Source of the DNA: Spirochaetia bacterium
Lineage (GTDB): Bacteria; Spirochaetota; Spirochaetia; PWKH01
DNA: 42,373 nt
Reading direction: 5' to 3'
Assembly: GCA_007116075.1 (NCBI GenBank)
Contig: SKJE01000052.1
Span: 1-42,373, forward strand
The position numbers and the translations under genes were made by a program. The stretch's first letter is position 1; every line of letters begins with the position of its first letter. Below the pieces are notes generated by a model. It was given only the letters and a program-made list of their open reading frames with translations. It was not told where the DNA came from and searched no databases. Shown in pieces: positions 6,300 to 14,114 of this stretch.

Positions 6300-7070
6300 T
6301 TACCCGATGCATCCGGCATATCCGGTGCATCTTCCTCCATGGGTTGCAGAAGTGTTCTGCCCGAGAATCTGGTAGGCACCCTTCAGGATACCGGTCCTGC
6401 GAAGGGCCTCCAGGATAGTGATTCCGCAGGGTGATATCATGTTCTTTCGGAACAACTCCAGCAGCGGGGCATGGCTTGATTGGTGGGGAGTGCCCAGCAG
6501 TTCAAGTACCCGTACAAGGTGTTCAGCGGTCACATCAGGGGAAAGCACTCCTGTCATATTTGTTGATGCCGCGTAGAGTGTATTGGGGGTATCCAGGGAC
6601 CTGAGCAGTCTTGCTAACTGACCTGCCAGGCGGGAGCTTGTTCCGGATATAAAAAATACTCTCAGGGGAACCTCACCGAATAGCTTCCATATCATCGGCA
6701 GGCTGTTATCAAGGGCGGGCTCCTCAAGGAGATAGCGCTGATCTGTGCTCACCTCCTGGACAGGCACCACGGGATGGGATCCCAGGGGATGGTTGACCCG
6801 GTCAACTGGGACAGTGGTGATCGAATCCTCCTGTTCAGGGGTATGAACCGGCAGGAGCAGGGTTATTACCCTGGGCTGCATCCAGGAGACAGCCCCCCAG
6901 GCCGCTGCGGCCAGCGGACCGATAGATTCATACCAGCCGTGGGGAATTACAACTGTCCTTCGCCTGTGGGGATCGGTCTCTCTGTCTTTAAGCAGCTCTT
7001 TTGTCAACTGCTCAAGCACAGCCGGGGAACCGGGATAGAAAATATCCGGTCCGAGGGGCTCGTGGGTCAT
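6300..7070 (-). CDS. MEMO1-like (AmmeMemoRadiSam protein B-type) protein
   Basis: The 256-residue protein shows the MEMO fold pattern: VVIPHGWYESIGPLAAAAW (about 42-60) corresponds to the PH.GY.YSG..AA.A motif, LLLPVHTPEQED to the second histidine site, EPALDNSLPMIWKLFG to the E.SLE..LP.L motif, and SPCGITILEAL to the conserved cysteine segment. The His, His and Cys believed to bind metal in MEMO proteins are thus kept. The biochemical role of bacterial MEMO proteins is unsettled; they relate to extradiol dioxygenases and often accompany AMMECR1 and radical-SAM genes, neither of which is present here. The ATG overlaps the stop of the NFACT gene (ATGA), so it is translationally coupled. The C-terminus is rich in Gly and Cys (GGRCTGYAGC). 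Confidence 0.75.
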   Translation of the reverse strand: MTHEPLGPDIFYPGSPAVLEQLTKELLKDRETDPHRRRTVVIPHGWYESIGPLAAAAWGAVSWMQPRVITLLLPVHTPEQEDSITTVPVDRVNHPLGSHPVVPVQEVSTDQRYLLEEPALDNSLPMIWKLFGEVPLRVFFISGTSSRLAGQLARLLRSLDTPNTLYAASTNMTGVLSPDVTAEHLVRVLELLGTPHQSSHAPLLELFRKNMISPCGITILEALRRTGILKGAYQILGQNTSATHGGRCTGYAGCIG

Positions 7071-8494
7071 GAACTGCCTCCTAATAGACGGTCAAGCCGC
7101 TTCTGATCAAGTTCAATGTACAAATTCTTTTCATGGGTGGGAAGTACAGTACCAAGCTTAGCGTGCTTTCCCCGACGCAGATATTTTACCTGGGTGTAGT
7201 AGAGATCACCCTTGCCGCTGGAGCGCGCCTTTGAGAAGAACAGCGCGAGGTTACCCGCATCAAGGAGCGTATCCAGGGGGATGGTCTTGCCCTTTATATG
7301 TTTTATGAACACATATCCGCCGGGATAGTCCCGGGTATGAAGCCAGGAGTCATTGCCCCTTGTCCAGGAGCGCAGCAGCTGGTCGTTCTCCTTGGCGGTT
7401 CTGCCCACATAGATCTGGAAGTGTCCCGAGGTGAACTGGAGACCCGGCGGACCATCCTGGTCAGCCTTTGTCTGTACCGGAGCAGATTCCCGGGATATCA
7501 CGGCCTTGAGTGCTTCGATCTGTGGTTCAGGATGTTCCCAGGAAGCGGTCAGCCGTTTTCGTTCCCGGGATATCTCATTCAGGCTCCTGGTGATGTTATC
7601 TCTCTCCTGCTGGTCATGCTCCTGGGATCGATGTTCCTTCTGGTAGCGCCGATAGTACTCCTGTGCCTGCTCCCCCGGGGGATACTTCGGATTCAGGGGT
7701 ATCGTGACCTGCTTACCCCCATGATAAAAATCCTCAACAGTTATGGAGCTGCTGCCTGGACGAATCAGGTGAATATGTGCACTGAGCAAGTCTGCCAGCT
7801 CCTTGATGCGCTCTCCTCCCTGAAGGGACGAACGTGTTTCCAGACCCGAAAGTTTGGAGAGCAGCTTCGCCTCTTTGTCATCGAGCAGTGAGCGCACCTG
7901 TTCCGTCAGCCGGCTGATACGCTGGTCCAGCTCTTCTGTTGTGAAACTCCGGTCAATCTGCTCGTTAAAGGTCATGCCGGCTGTTCTCGGTCGAATCTCG
8001 CATTGGTGGGGAGTCTTTCTGGGAGGGACGGCTTCAGGGTGATAGGATGCACCGGAGGTCTCCCTTCGTCCCGGTCTGCGGTAAAATGCATCAAGGATGC
8101 GGTGGTCCCGGTCGCACAGCAATATGTTCCCTGCTCCGCCCCAGAGGCGGGTATAGAGATGAAAACAATCACCCTGTTTTTCCAGAGTAAACCCTATGAT
8201 CCGGTCACTGTGGACCTGCTCAGCGGAGGTGATCATGCTTCCAATCAAGTGAGCCCGCATGATCTGGGCAAACCGCTGAAGTTTCTGTGTCTGCCTCTCC
8301 ACCCGCTGGTAAAGCCTGTTGATCCTGCAGTGCTCTCCGGCGGGACTGATGAGCAGCATATAGCGACCGGAAGAGGGATGGTAGCACTCAATCAGAAGTG
8401 AGCGGAAATCCGGCTGAAGGATCTTCTGTATTTTTGATCCGGTCAGGGGCAGTTCTGAGAGTATCAGGTCGATCTCTTTCCAGTTCAATGACAC
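7067..8494 (-). CDS. NFACT family protein (RqcH/fibronectin-binding-like)
   Basis: The 475-residue protein has an N-terminal NFACT-N-type domain, including SDRIIGFTLEK (the DR pair conserved in RqcH) and GNILLCDRDHRILDAFYR, a central coiled-coil region (about 275-330, rich in E, R, Q), and the NFACT-R domain with GHFQIYVGRTAKENDQL, WLHTRDYPGGYVFIK and the GKGDLYYTQVKYLRRGKHAKLGTV block. RqcH binds stalled 50S subunits and adds alanine tails to trapped nascent chains. At 475 residues it is shorter than Bacillus RqcH (about 570), mainly in the middle, so the HhH part may be reduced and activity is not assured. Start is GTG 8494 with a GGAGG site 7 bases away, two bases after the macrodomain gene; its end overlaps the MEMO-like gene. 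Confidence 0.85.
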   Translation of the reverse strand: MSLNWKEIDLILSELPLTGSKIQKILQPDFRSLLIECYHPSSGRYMLLISPAGEHCRINRLYQRVERQTQKLQRFAQIMRAHLIGSMITSAEQVHSDRIIGFTLEKQGDCFHLYTRLWGGAGNILLCDRDHRILDAFYRRPGRRETSGASYHPEAVPPRKTPHQCEIRPRTAGMTFNEQIDRSFTTEELDQRISRLTEQVRSLLDDKEAKLLSKLSGLETRSSLQGGERIKELADLLSAHIHLIRPGSSSITVEDFYHGGKQVTIPLNPKYPPGEQAQEYYRRYQKEHRSQEHDQQERDNITRSLNEISRERKRLTASWEHPEPQIEALKAVISRESAPVQTKADQDGPPGLQFTSGHFQIYVGRTAKENDQLLRSWTRGNDSWLHTRDYPGGYVFIKHIKGKTIPLDTLLDAGNLALFFSKARSSGKGDLYYTQVKYLRRGKHAKLGTVLPTHEKNLYIELDQKRLDRLLGGSS

Positions 8495-8496
8495 AG

Positions 8497-9048
8497 TTAT
8501 GCCTCCTTGGGCAGGACAGTCTTAAGAAACAGTCGTTCATCCCGGGGCGAGAAGAACACCAGGAATACCCGCTTCAGGGATACAGGAGGGATTGCCATGA
8601 ATTCTGTAATCGCATTCCAGGCGATTCTGGCTGCCTGATCCTTGGGGAATTTGTAGACCCCTGTGGAAATTGCCGGAAAGGCGATGCTGGTACATCCCAG
8701 GTCATCTGAACGTTTCAGGCTGTTGGTATAGGCCGATGCAAGCAGTTGATGCTCCCCATGGGATCCTCCCTGCCATACCGGACCGACGGTATGGATGACC
8801 CAGCTGCACCGGAGTTTACCGGCGGTGGTTTCCACCGCCTCACCCGGGGGAAGCCCGTCAGGCAGGGTAGTGCGCCGAAGCTGCCTGCAGGCGGCAAGGA
8901 TGGTGGGACCCCCGGCTGCATGGATAGCACCGTCTACACCTCCTCCTCCTAGGAGGGAAGAATTTGCGGCGTTAACGACGGCATCGGCGGTAATGCGGGT
9001 AATATCCCCGCTGCAGGTAAACAATGTCTGATCAATTATTTCAGTCAT
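8497..9048 (-). CDS. Macrodomain ADP-ribose hydrolase (YmdB/MacroD-type)
   Basis: The 183-residue single macrodomain begins with GDITRITADAVVNAANSSLLGGGGVDGAIHAAGG, which holds the ADP-ribose-binding NAAN, the G-rich loop and the VDGAIH element of the MacroD/YmdB class, and later has VIHTVGPVW and the second loop AFPAISTGVYKFP. Members remove the acetyl group from O-acetyl-ADP-ribose or ADP-ribose from acidic side chains. An AGGAGG site lies upstream, and the start overlaps the end of folC by 8 bases. The gene sits between folate-polyglutamate synthesis and a ribosome-rescue-type protein, so the local context does not reveal its target. The call is firm at family level. Confidence 0.92.
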   Translation of the reverse strand: MTEIIDQTLFTCSGDITRITADAVVNAANSSLLGGGGVDGAIHAAGGPTILAACRQLRRTTLPDGLPPGEAVETTAGKLRCSWVIHTVGPVWQGGSHGEHQLLASAYTNSLKRSDDLGCTSIAFPAISTGVYKFPKDQAARIAWNAITEFMAIPPVSLKRVFLVFFSPRDERLFLKTVLPKEA

Positions 9049-10417
9049 AGGATACCTCCTGGAGGCATATGCTCCGAATTTCTGCTGCCATATAGAAAGA
9101 ACCGGTTACCAGCAGTCCCTCCCCGGGATAGAGCAGCTCCATGGACCGCTTCAGGGCCCGGGCGGGCTGCTGCTCAAAAAGGATTACCGGAGGAGCTTCA
9201 AGATCTCCTTCGGCAACCATTCGCTGGGCAGTGGAAATACAGAGTGTATACAGTTCTATGGGACTGCTCGGCTTAAAGGTTCCCGGAGTAGAGATGATGA
9301 GACGGTCAAAGGCCTTCAGCAAGGATTCAACCATGCGGGTATGGTCCTTGCCGGTGACAACCCCGAAGATCACTGCTCCGCCTGAGGGAATGAGCTCCCT
9401 GAAGGAATCAATAACCCGATCAATGGAGCGGGATGTGTGGGCGCCATCTATGATGATCACCGGGTCTCTGCCGATGGCTTCCATGCGGCCGGGAAGTACC
9501 GCCCGGGAGATTCCTGAAAGGGCAGCCTCCCTTCGTTCAGCAGTCGGTATCAGGTTGAGCTGCTCAAGCATAGCGATAGCGGTAGCGCAGTTTTCTCCCT
9601 GGAAGCTTCCCAGCAGTCTAATATGCAGATCATCTACTGTGTCATTGCTCCACATGAGACAGAGATGATGCTCCCTTAGGGTGGAGTGGGAACTGGTATG
9701 TACAAGCAGCTCCGGCAGGTAGATGAACTTACTTACCCGGTCTGCGGCAATATTCCGGAGCACGGTCAGTGCATCGAGATGCTGGGGTGCGGTTACCACC
9801 GGTACTCCCTTTTTAATGATCCCGCCCTTTTCTGCAGCTATTTTCGCTATGGTAGAACCGAGAATATTGGTATGCTCAAGTTCTATGGGGGTGACTGCAG
9901 TCAGTACCGGCTCAACAACATTGGTTGCATCCAGCCTGCCGCCGAGGCCGGTCTCAAGTACTGCATAGTCGCAGTCCGATTGCTTAAACAGCAGCAGCGC
10001 CAGCAGGGTGAGCAGTTCAAAGGTAGTCGGCCGGTCGTATCCCTGCTCTTCAGGAAACGTGAATCCTTCAAGATGGGAGAACATCCCATTGATCGCTGAG
10101 AGCACCATCTCATCACTGAACCAGGTCCCTGCGAGGGTAAATCGCTCCATATATGAGCTGACATGGGGAGATCCGTAGAGACCGGCCTTGAATCCAAGTG
10201 CCTGGAGAGCATACGCAACCATGGTACAGGTAGACCCCTTTCCCTTTGATCCCGCTACATGAATAATGCGGTAGGAGCGCTCAGGATGGTCAAAGAAATC
10301 CAGCAGCCGATGCATCCGGTCAAGCCGGTAGGTGCGCACCGTATACTGCTGACTTCGCTCGAGATTTGTAAACGATTCTATATAGGCAAAGGCCTCATCA
10401 AGTCGGCTGCATGTCAT
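9041..10417 (-). CDS. folC: Bifunctional folylpolyglutamate/dihydrofolate synthase
   Basis: The 458-residue enzyme ligates glutamate to folates (and possibly to dihydropteroate) in the cytoplasm. Visible features are the P-loop HVAGSKGKGSTCTMV (about 53-67), the GLYGSPHVSSYMERF substrate segment, ETGLGGRLDATNVV, TPIELEHTNILGSTIAKIAAEKGGIIK, and the C-terminal-domain motifs LPGRMEAIG and IIDGAHTSRSI. It matches FolC length and motif order. It heads a five-gene leftward operon and overlaps the macrodomain gene by 8 bases. The ATG at 10417 has no ribosome site, and a TTGACC/TACAGT promoter ends just 8 bases before it, so its mRNA may be leaderless. Whether it has both activities cannot be told from sequence. 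Confidence 0.93.
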   Translation of the reverse strand: MTCSRLDEAFAYIESFTNLERSQQYTVRTYRLDRMHRLLDFFDHPERSYRIIHVAGSKGKGSTCTMVAYALQALGFKAGLYGSPHVSSYMERFTLAGTWFSDEMVLSAINGMFSHLEGFTFPEEQGYDRPTTFELLTLLALLLFKQSDCDYAVLETGLGGRLDATNVVEPVLTAVTPIELEHTNILGSTIAKIAAEKGGIIKKGVPVVTAPQHLDALTVLRNIAADRVSKFIYLPELLVHTSSHSTLREHHLCLMWSNDTVDDLHIRLLGSFQGENCATAIAMLEQLNLIPTAERREAALSGISRAVLPGRMEAIGRDPVIIIDGAHTSRSIDRVIDSFRELIPSGGAVIFGVVTGKDHTRMVESLLKAFDRLIISTPGTFKPSSPIELYTLCISTAQRMVAEGDLEAPPVILFEQQPARALKRSMELLYPGEGLLVTGSFYMAAEIRSICLQEVSYD

Positions 10418-10425
10418 AGTAGCCT

Positions 10426-10455
10426 ACTGTAGTACAGCTTCAGTTTGTTGGTCAA
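10426..10455 (-). promoter_or_regulatory. Promoter of folC, start codon at or next to +1
   Basis: On the minus strand TTGACC (10455-10450), an 18-base spacer and TACAGT (10431-10426) are followed 8 bases later by the folC ATG. Transcription is expected to begin on or within a base or two of that ATG. Its -35 directly abuts that of the divergent phosphatase promoter. Confidence 0.5.
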
Positions 10456-10485
10456 TTGCAGGATCGGTCCCTTTCATGATATGAT
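10456..10485 (+). promoter_or_regulatory. Promoter of the phosphatase-kinase pair, start codon at +1
   Basis: TTGCAG (10456-10461), an 18-base spacer and TATGAT (10480-10485) are followed by six bases and then the ATG at 10492. No ribosome site is visible, so the transcript is probably leaderless. Confidence 0.5.
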
Positions 10486-10491
10486 GGATTG

Positions 10492-10953
10492 ATGAACATC
10501 TTGTTTGTATGTCTGGGAAACATCTGCAGGTCACCCGCGGCTGAGGCGGTGTGCCGCGACCTGCTGGAGAAGCGGAATATCACCGATCAGTTTACCCTCG
10601 ATTCAGCCGGAACTGGTGCCTACCATCTGGGTGAGCCCTCTGATGCAAGAATGCGCAAGGCAGCATCCCGGAGGGGCATCAGGATCAGCCATGCCAGCCG
10701 GCAGCTTCAGAAAGAGGACTTTGAACACTTTGACCTGATTCTTGCGATGGATCGGGATAATTATCAGGATATCATGGCCCGTGCTTCAAATGAGCAGCAG
10801 CGCAGCAAGGTCAAGATGTTTCGGGAATTCGATCCCCAGGGAGCCGGAGATGTTCCTGATCCCTATTTCGGGGGAACGGGAGGATTTGAGCTTGTGATGG
10901 ATATGCTGGAGCGTACCTGTGACAACCTGATAACCCGCATCCAGGAGCAGTGA
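10492..10953 (+). CDS. Low-molecular-weight protein-tyrosine-phosphatase family protein
   Basis: The 153-residue protein has the catalytic loop VCLGNICRSP (cysteine 7, arginine 13), the DSAGTGAYHLGEPSD segment and the general-acid DPYFGG motif near residue 124, so the active site is complete. Some bacterial members of this family dephosphorylate protein-bound ribulosamine 5-phosphate, and such genes are often paired with fructosamine-kinase-like genes. Exactly that pairing is present: the next gene starts one base after the stop. The inference is that this pair repairs glycated proteins, though tyrosine phosphatase activity, for instance in polysaccharide export control, is the other family role; no such export genes are nearby. 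ATG 10492 is chosen over TTG 10489. Confidence 0.9.
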   Translation: MNILFVCLGNICRSPAAEAVCRDLLEKRNITDQFTLDSAGTGAYHLGEPSDARMRKAASRRGIRISHASRQLQKEDFEHFDLILAMDRDNYQDIMARASNEQQRSKVKMFREFDPQGAGDVPDPYFGGTGGFELVMDMLERTCDNLITRIQEQ

Positions 10954-10954
10954 A

Positions 10955-11836
10955 ATGGGAGCAGATCCACTGAACACAGAAATTGCCCGGGTCGCCAATC
11001 TTGATGATCCGGACAGCATAAGCCTTAAGCCTGTACATGGCGGAGACTGCAATGAAGCCTACCGTATTGAAAAAACGTCATTCTTTGTGAAGGTTAACCG
11101 CAGTCTCGGGGATGACCTGTTCCCCGCTGAAGCCGATGGTCTCAAGGCCCTTGGGTCGGTGAGCGAAGCACCTCGGGTTCCCCGGGTTATCGGAACCGGC
11201 AGTGCCGACGGTGCTGCATTTATTGTAATGGAATATATTCCTGAAGGAAGACAGAACTCCCGCACCCAGGCAATCCTTGGTGAACAGCTGGCAAAACTGC
11301 ACATAAACAGTCAGGAGAGGCGATACGGATTTGAGCGGGACAACTATATCGGCCTGACCAGACAGGTGAATACCTGGGAGGATTCCTGGAAAACCTTTTT
11401 TACCCGCCGCCGGCTTGCGCCGATGGTTGAGTCGGCTTCACGTAAGGGACTGCTGGGACGCAGGGATCTCGGCAGCTGTGAAGAACTTCTTGAGGGAGCG
11501 AGCAGGCTGCTGCGTGAACCTGAACACCCCGCCTTACTGCATGGAGATTTATGGGGCGGCAACTATCTTACATCCCGGGAGGGGGAACCGGTGCTGATAG
11601 ACCCAGCGGTCTACTATGGAGACCGGGAGGCGGATCTCGCTATGACCCAGCTCTTTGGGGGATTCTCCGGGGACTTCTATGATGCCTACCGGTATCACTA
11701 CCCCCTGGACCCGGGCTATGAAAAGCGAAGAGACCTCTATAATCTCTATCATATGCTCAATCATCTCAATATGTTCGGCAGTTCCTATCGTGGATCAGTG
11801 ATGCGCCTGGTGGAGCATTGTCTGAGCATGCTGTAA
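10955..11836 (+). CDS. Fructosamine/ribulosamine 3-kinase family protein
   Basis: The 293-residue protein belongs to the fructosamine-kinase family: GGDCNEAYRIE near residue 29, SFFVKVNR with the ATP-site lysine, AFIVMEYIPEG, GEQLAKLH, YGFERDNYIGLTRQ, the catalytic HGDLWGGNYL (about 197-206) and LIDPAVYYGDREADLAM. The family phosphorylates the 3-hydroxyl of ketoamine sugars on glycated proteins so that the adduct falls off; most bacterial members prefer ribulosamines or erythrulosamines. It directly follows the phosphatase with a one-base gap, which supports a deglycation module: phosphatase converts ribulosamine 5-phosphate to ribulosamine and the kinase then destabilises it. Family assignment is firm, substrate is inference. 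Confidence 0.9.
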   Translation: MGADPLNTEIARVANLDDPDSISLKPVHGGDCNEAYRIEKTSFFVKVNRSLGDDLFPAEADGLKALGSVSEAPRVPRVIGTGSADGAAFIVMEYIPEGRQNSRTQAILGEQLAKLHINSQERRYGFERDNYIGLTRQVNTWEDSWKTFFTRRRLAPMVESASRKGLLGRRDLGSCEELLEGASRLLREPEHPALLHGDLWGGNYLTSREGEPVLIDPAVYYGDREADLAMTQLFGGFSGDFYDAYRYHYPLDPGYEKRRDLYNLYHMLNHLNMFGSSYRGSVMRLVEHCLSML

Positions 11837-11974
11837 TTAGACGATACCGACCTGATTGTCAGCATTGAAATCACCTGCAGGGTGTGTCAAAAACAATCAG
11901 ATATGACTGTAAAAATCGCCATCTATCGTATATACTACTGGGTATTACATAACTTTTGTCTAAGAGGAGTAAAT

Positions 11975-13711
11975 ATGGCACAGCAGAACACACACACACC
12001 GTGGCAGTTCTTGGAGGAATATCGGGGGTCGATGTTTCACGGGGAATGGCCGACGCTGGCTGAGATGTTCAGTATAAGCGTGAAGCGGTTCCCGGAACGT
12101 AGGTGCCTCACCGCTTTTAGTCCAGAAACCATAGAATTTACCTATCAGGAAGCCAATGATGTGATTATTGGTGTTTCCAATTTCCTGGTGAAATCTGGAA
12201 TAAAAAAGGGTGACCGGGTCGCAGTAACTGGAAAGAACAGTCCTGAATGGGCTATAGCCTACCTTTCAGTGCTCTTTGCCGGCGGAGTTGTTGTTCCCCT
12301 GGACTACCAGCTCTCCCCTGCCAATATGGATGGTTTGATGAAGCATGCGGAAGTCCGTATTGCCTTTGTGGATGAGGAACTCTTTAATGAGGTAGGGAAG
12401 GATGTCTCCCTTGAAAAAAAGATATCCCTCAGTCCCAAGAAGAAGCCCTACATCCTGAATATTGCAGATAAGACATACAAAGAGCGAAAGGCTGCCGAGG
12501 AAAAGGATCTTGCGGCCATACTGTATACATCCGGTACCACAGGAAGTCCCAAGGGAGTGATGCTCACCCACTATAACATGGTAAGTGACTGTTTCCTTGC
12601 CCAGACCCACATGACTCTCTATCCGGAGGATGTATTCTATGCCCTGCTGCCGATTCACCACTCATACACCATGCTGGCAGTGTTCATTGAAGGGTTGTCT
12701 GTGGGTGCAGAGCTGGTATTCGGTAAGAAACTGGTGGTCTCCCAGATATTTAAGGATCTGAAGCAGGGTAATGTGACCATGTTTCTTGGTGTCCCCATGC
12801 TGTTCAACAAACTGATCAAGGGCGTTATGGGCGGAATCAGGGAAAAGGGAGTTGTCGTCTACGGCATCATCCGTTTTCTTATGGGCGTCAGCGGCTTGAT
12901 TAAGAAAACCTTCAAGGTGAATCCCGGAAAAAAGATGTTCAAGGGTGTTTTGAAAAAGATCTCCCTGGACACCAACAGGATCTGCATCTGCGGAGGAGGA
13001 CCGCTGCCCTCATCTACGTTTAAGATGTTCAACCAGCTGGGAATAGACTTTGTCCAGGGTTACGGGCTGACCGAAACGTCCCCGATATTAACCCTGAATC
13101 CCGTGAAGGCCTACCGGGAGTCCTCGGTTGGACTGCCTCTTCCCCAAGTAGAGATGAAGATCATCAATGAGGATGAACGGGGTATTGGTGAAATCGCTGT
13201 ACGGGGTCCCATGGTGATGCAGGGATATTATAAGAATAAGGAAGCCACCGATGAGATTATGATCGGTGACGGCTGGCTCAACACCGGTGATGTGGGGTAT
13301 CAGGACCGGGACGGGTATCTCTACCTGACCGGGCGCAAACGCTCCCTGATTGTTACCGAGGGAGGCAAAAATGTATTTCCCGAGGAAATCGAAGATCTGT
13401 TCCAGCTCTATGAAGAGGTGGATCAAATCCTGATTCTCGGCTACATTATTGATAAGAAAGAGAAGTCCGAAGGCATACAGGCGCTGATTTATCCCGGAGA
13501 GGCCTATATCGAAAAGGTGACGGAGAGCGCCGGAGGCGAAGAGGCAGCGTGGAAGCTGATTGAACCGAGAATGCAGGAGATCATCAACGAAGTGAACCGT
13601 GGGCTTCCGGCGTACAAGAAGATCAACCGGGTCCATGTACTCAAAGAACCGATGGAGATGACCACTACAAAGAAGATCAAGCGGTTCAAATACGCCGACG
13701 AATACAAGTAG
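11975..13711 (+). CDS. Long-chain acyl-CoA synthetase (AMP-binding), first copy
   Basis: The 578-residue enzyme activates a fatty acid to acyl-AMP and then acyl-CoA. Motifs in order are ILYTSGTTGSPKGVMLTH (about 182-199), YALLPIHHSY, the QGYGLTETSP motif (about 361-370), GWLNTGDVGYQDRDGYLYLTGR and the C-terminal hinge, ending with TTTKKIKRFKY containing the catalytic lysine region. ATG 11975 follows a GAGGAG site at 7-base spacing; the longer reading from 11882 would run through the leader. A TATACT at 11931-11936 with only a weak -35 may be its promoter in the 138-base gap. A second, clearly related synthetase is at 22969. Closest members are the spirochaete and delta-proteobacterial acyl-CoA ligases; substrate chain length is not readable. 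Confidence 0.88.
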   Translation: MAQQNTHTPWQFLEEYRGSMFHGEWPTLAEMFSISVKRFPERRCLTAFSPETIEFTYQEANDVIIGVSNFLVKSGIKKGDRVAVTGKNSPEWAIAYLSVLFAGGVVVPLDYQLSPANMDGLMKHAEVRIAFVDEELFNEVGKDVSLEKKISLSPKKKPYILNIADKTYKERKAAEEKDLAAILYTSGTTGSPKGVMLTHYNMVSDCFLAQTHMTLYPEDVFYALLPIHHSYTMLAVFIEGLSVGAELVFGKKLVVSQIFKDLKQGNVTMFLGVPMLFNKLIKGVMGGIREKGVVVYGIIRFLMGVSGLIKKTFKVNPGKKMFKGVLKKISLDTNRICICGGGPLPSSTFKMFNQLGIDFVQGYGLTETSPILTLNPVKAYRESSVGLPLPQVEMKIINEDERGIGEIAVRGPMVMQGYYKNKEATDEIMIGDGWLNTGDVGYQDRDGYLYLTGRKRSLIVTEGGKNVFPEEIEDLFQLYEEVDQILILGYIIDKKEKSEGIQALIYPGEAYIEKVTESAGGEEAAWKLIEPRMQEIINEVNRGLPAYKKINRVHVLKEPMEMTTTKKIKRFKYADEYK

Positions 13712-13716
13712 GATCA

Positions 13717-13735
13717 GCCGGAGTTTATCTCCGGC
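13717..13735 (+). terminator. Hairpin after the acyl-CoA synthetase gene
   Basis: GCCGGAG (13717-13723), loop TTTAT and CTCCGGC (13729-13735) form a 7-bp stem six bases after the stop, extendable by ATC/GAT. No T-run follows, so it may be a weak terminator or a transcript-end stabiliser. Confidence 0.4.
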
Positions 13736-13755
13736 GATATGATGTGAACAGATAC

Positions 13756-13795
13756 GCACTTCGGCCTCATCAAAAGTGATGAGGCCGTATTGTGC
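13756..13795 (+). other. Strong extended hairpin in the leader of yhbY
   Basis: CGGCCTCATCA (13762-13772), loop AAAG and TGATGAGGCCG (13777-13787) make a perfect 11-bp stem, and GCAC (13756-13759) pairs with GTGC (13792-13795) below a small internal loop. No T-run follows, and yhbY starts 16 bases later. It could be a terminator-like or leader regulatory structure. Confidence 0.5.
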
Positions 13796-13811
13796 ATAGG
13801 GAAGGATTAAT

Positions 13812-14111
13812 ATGACTAGTAAAAAGCGAAAAATTCTCATGAGGGAAGCTCATCGCCTCAATCCGGTGGTTATGCTGGGGAAGCACGGTTTAACCGAGCA
13901 GGTGATAGTCCAGACCAAGGAGAGTCTTGATCAGCACGAACTGATCAAGATACGGTTCCAGGATTACAAGGATGAAAAACGGCAACTGCTCCAGCAGCTT
14001 GCAGAACAGACCGGCTCAGAGCTGGTATCCCTGATCGGCCATGTGGGTATTCTCTATTTGAGAAACCCCGATGTGGAAAAACGGACATACCACGGCATAC
14101 CGATGGAGTAG
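13812..14111 (+). CDS. yhbY: YhbY family CRM-domain RNA-binding protein
   Basis: The 99-residue single CRM-domain protein has the family pattern: LMREAHRLNPVVMLGKHGLTEQVI (LR..AH.L.P...IGK.GLT), ESLDQHELIKIRF and LVSLIGHVGILYLRNP. YhbY binds pre-50S ribosomal particles and takes part in ribosome assembly. A GAAGGA site precedes the ATG by 6 bases. It is followed closely by the alcohol dehydrogenase gene, whose ATGATG starts directly after its stop. A strong hairpin sits in its leader. The start at 13812 fits the family's usual length of about 97 residues. Confidence 0.93.
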   Translation: MTSKKRKILMREAHRLNPVVMLGKHGLTEQVIVQTKESLDQHELIKIRFQDYKDEKRQLLQQLAEQTGSELVSLIGHVGILYLRNPDVEKRTYHGIPME

Positions 14112-14114
14112 ATG

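Noticed and set aside
11931-11936. TATACT upstream of the acyl-CoA synthetase as a full promoter
   Set aside because: No convincing -35 at 16-18 bases; mentioned with the gene but not listed as a promoter.
13088-13840. A 250-residue open frame antisense to the first acyl-CoA synthetase
   Set aside because: Covered by a complete gene with all AMP-binding motifs; hydrophobic composition is that of a reversed reading.
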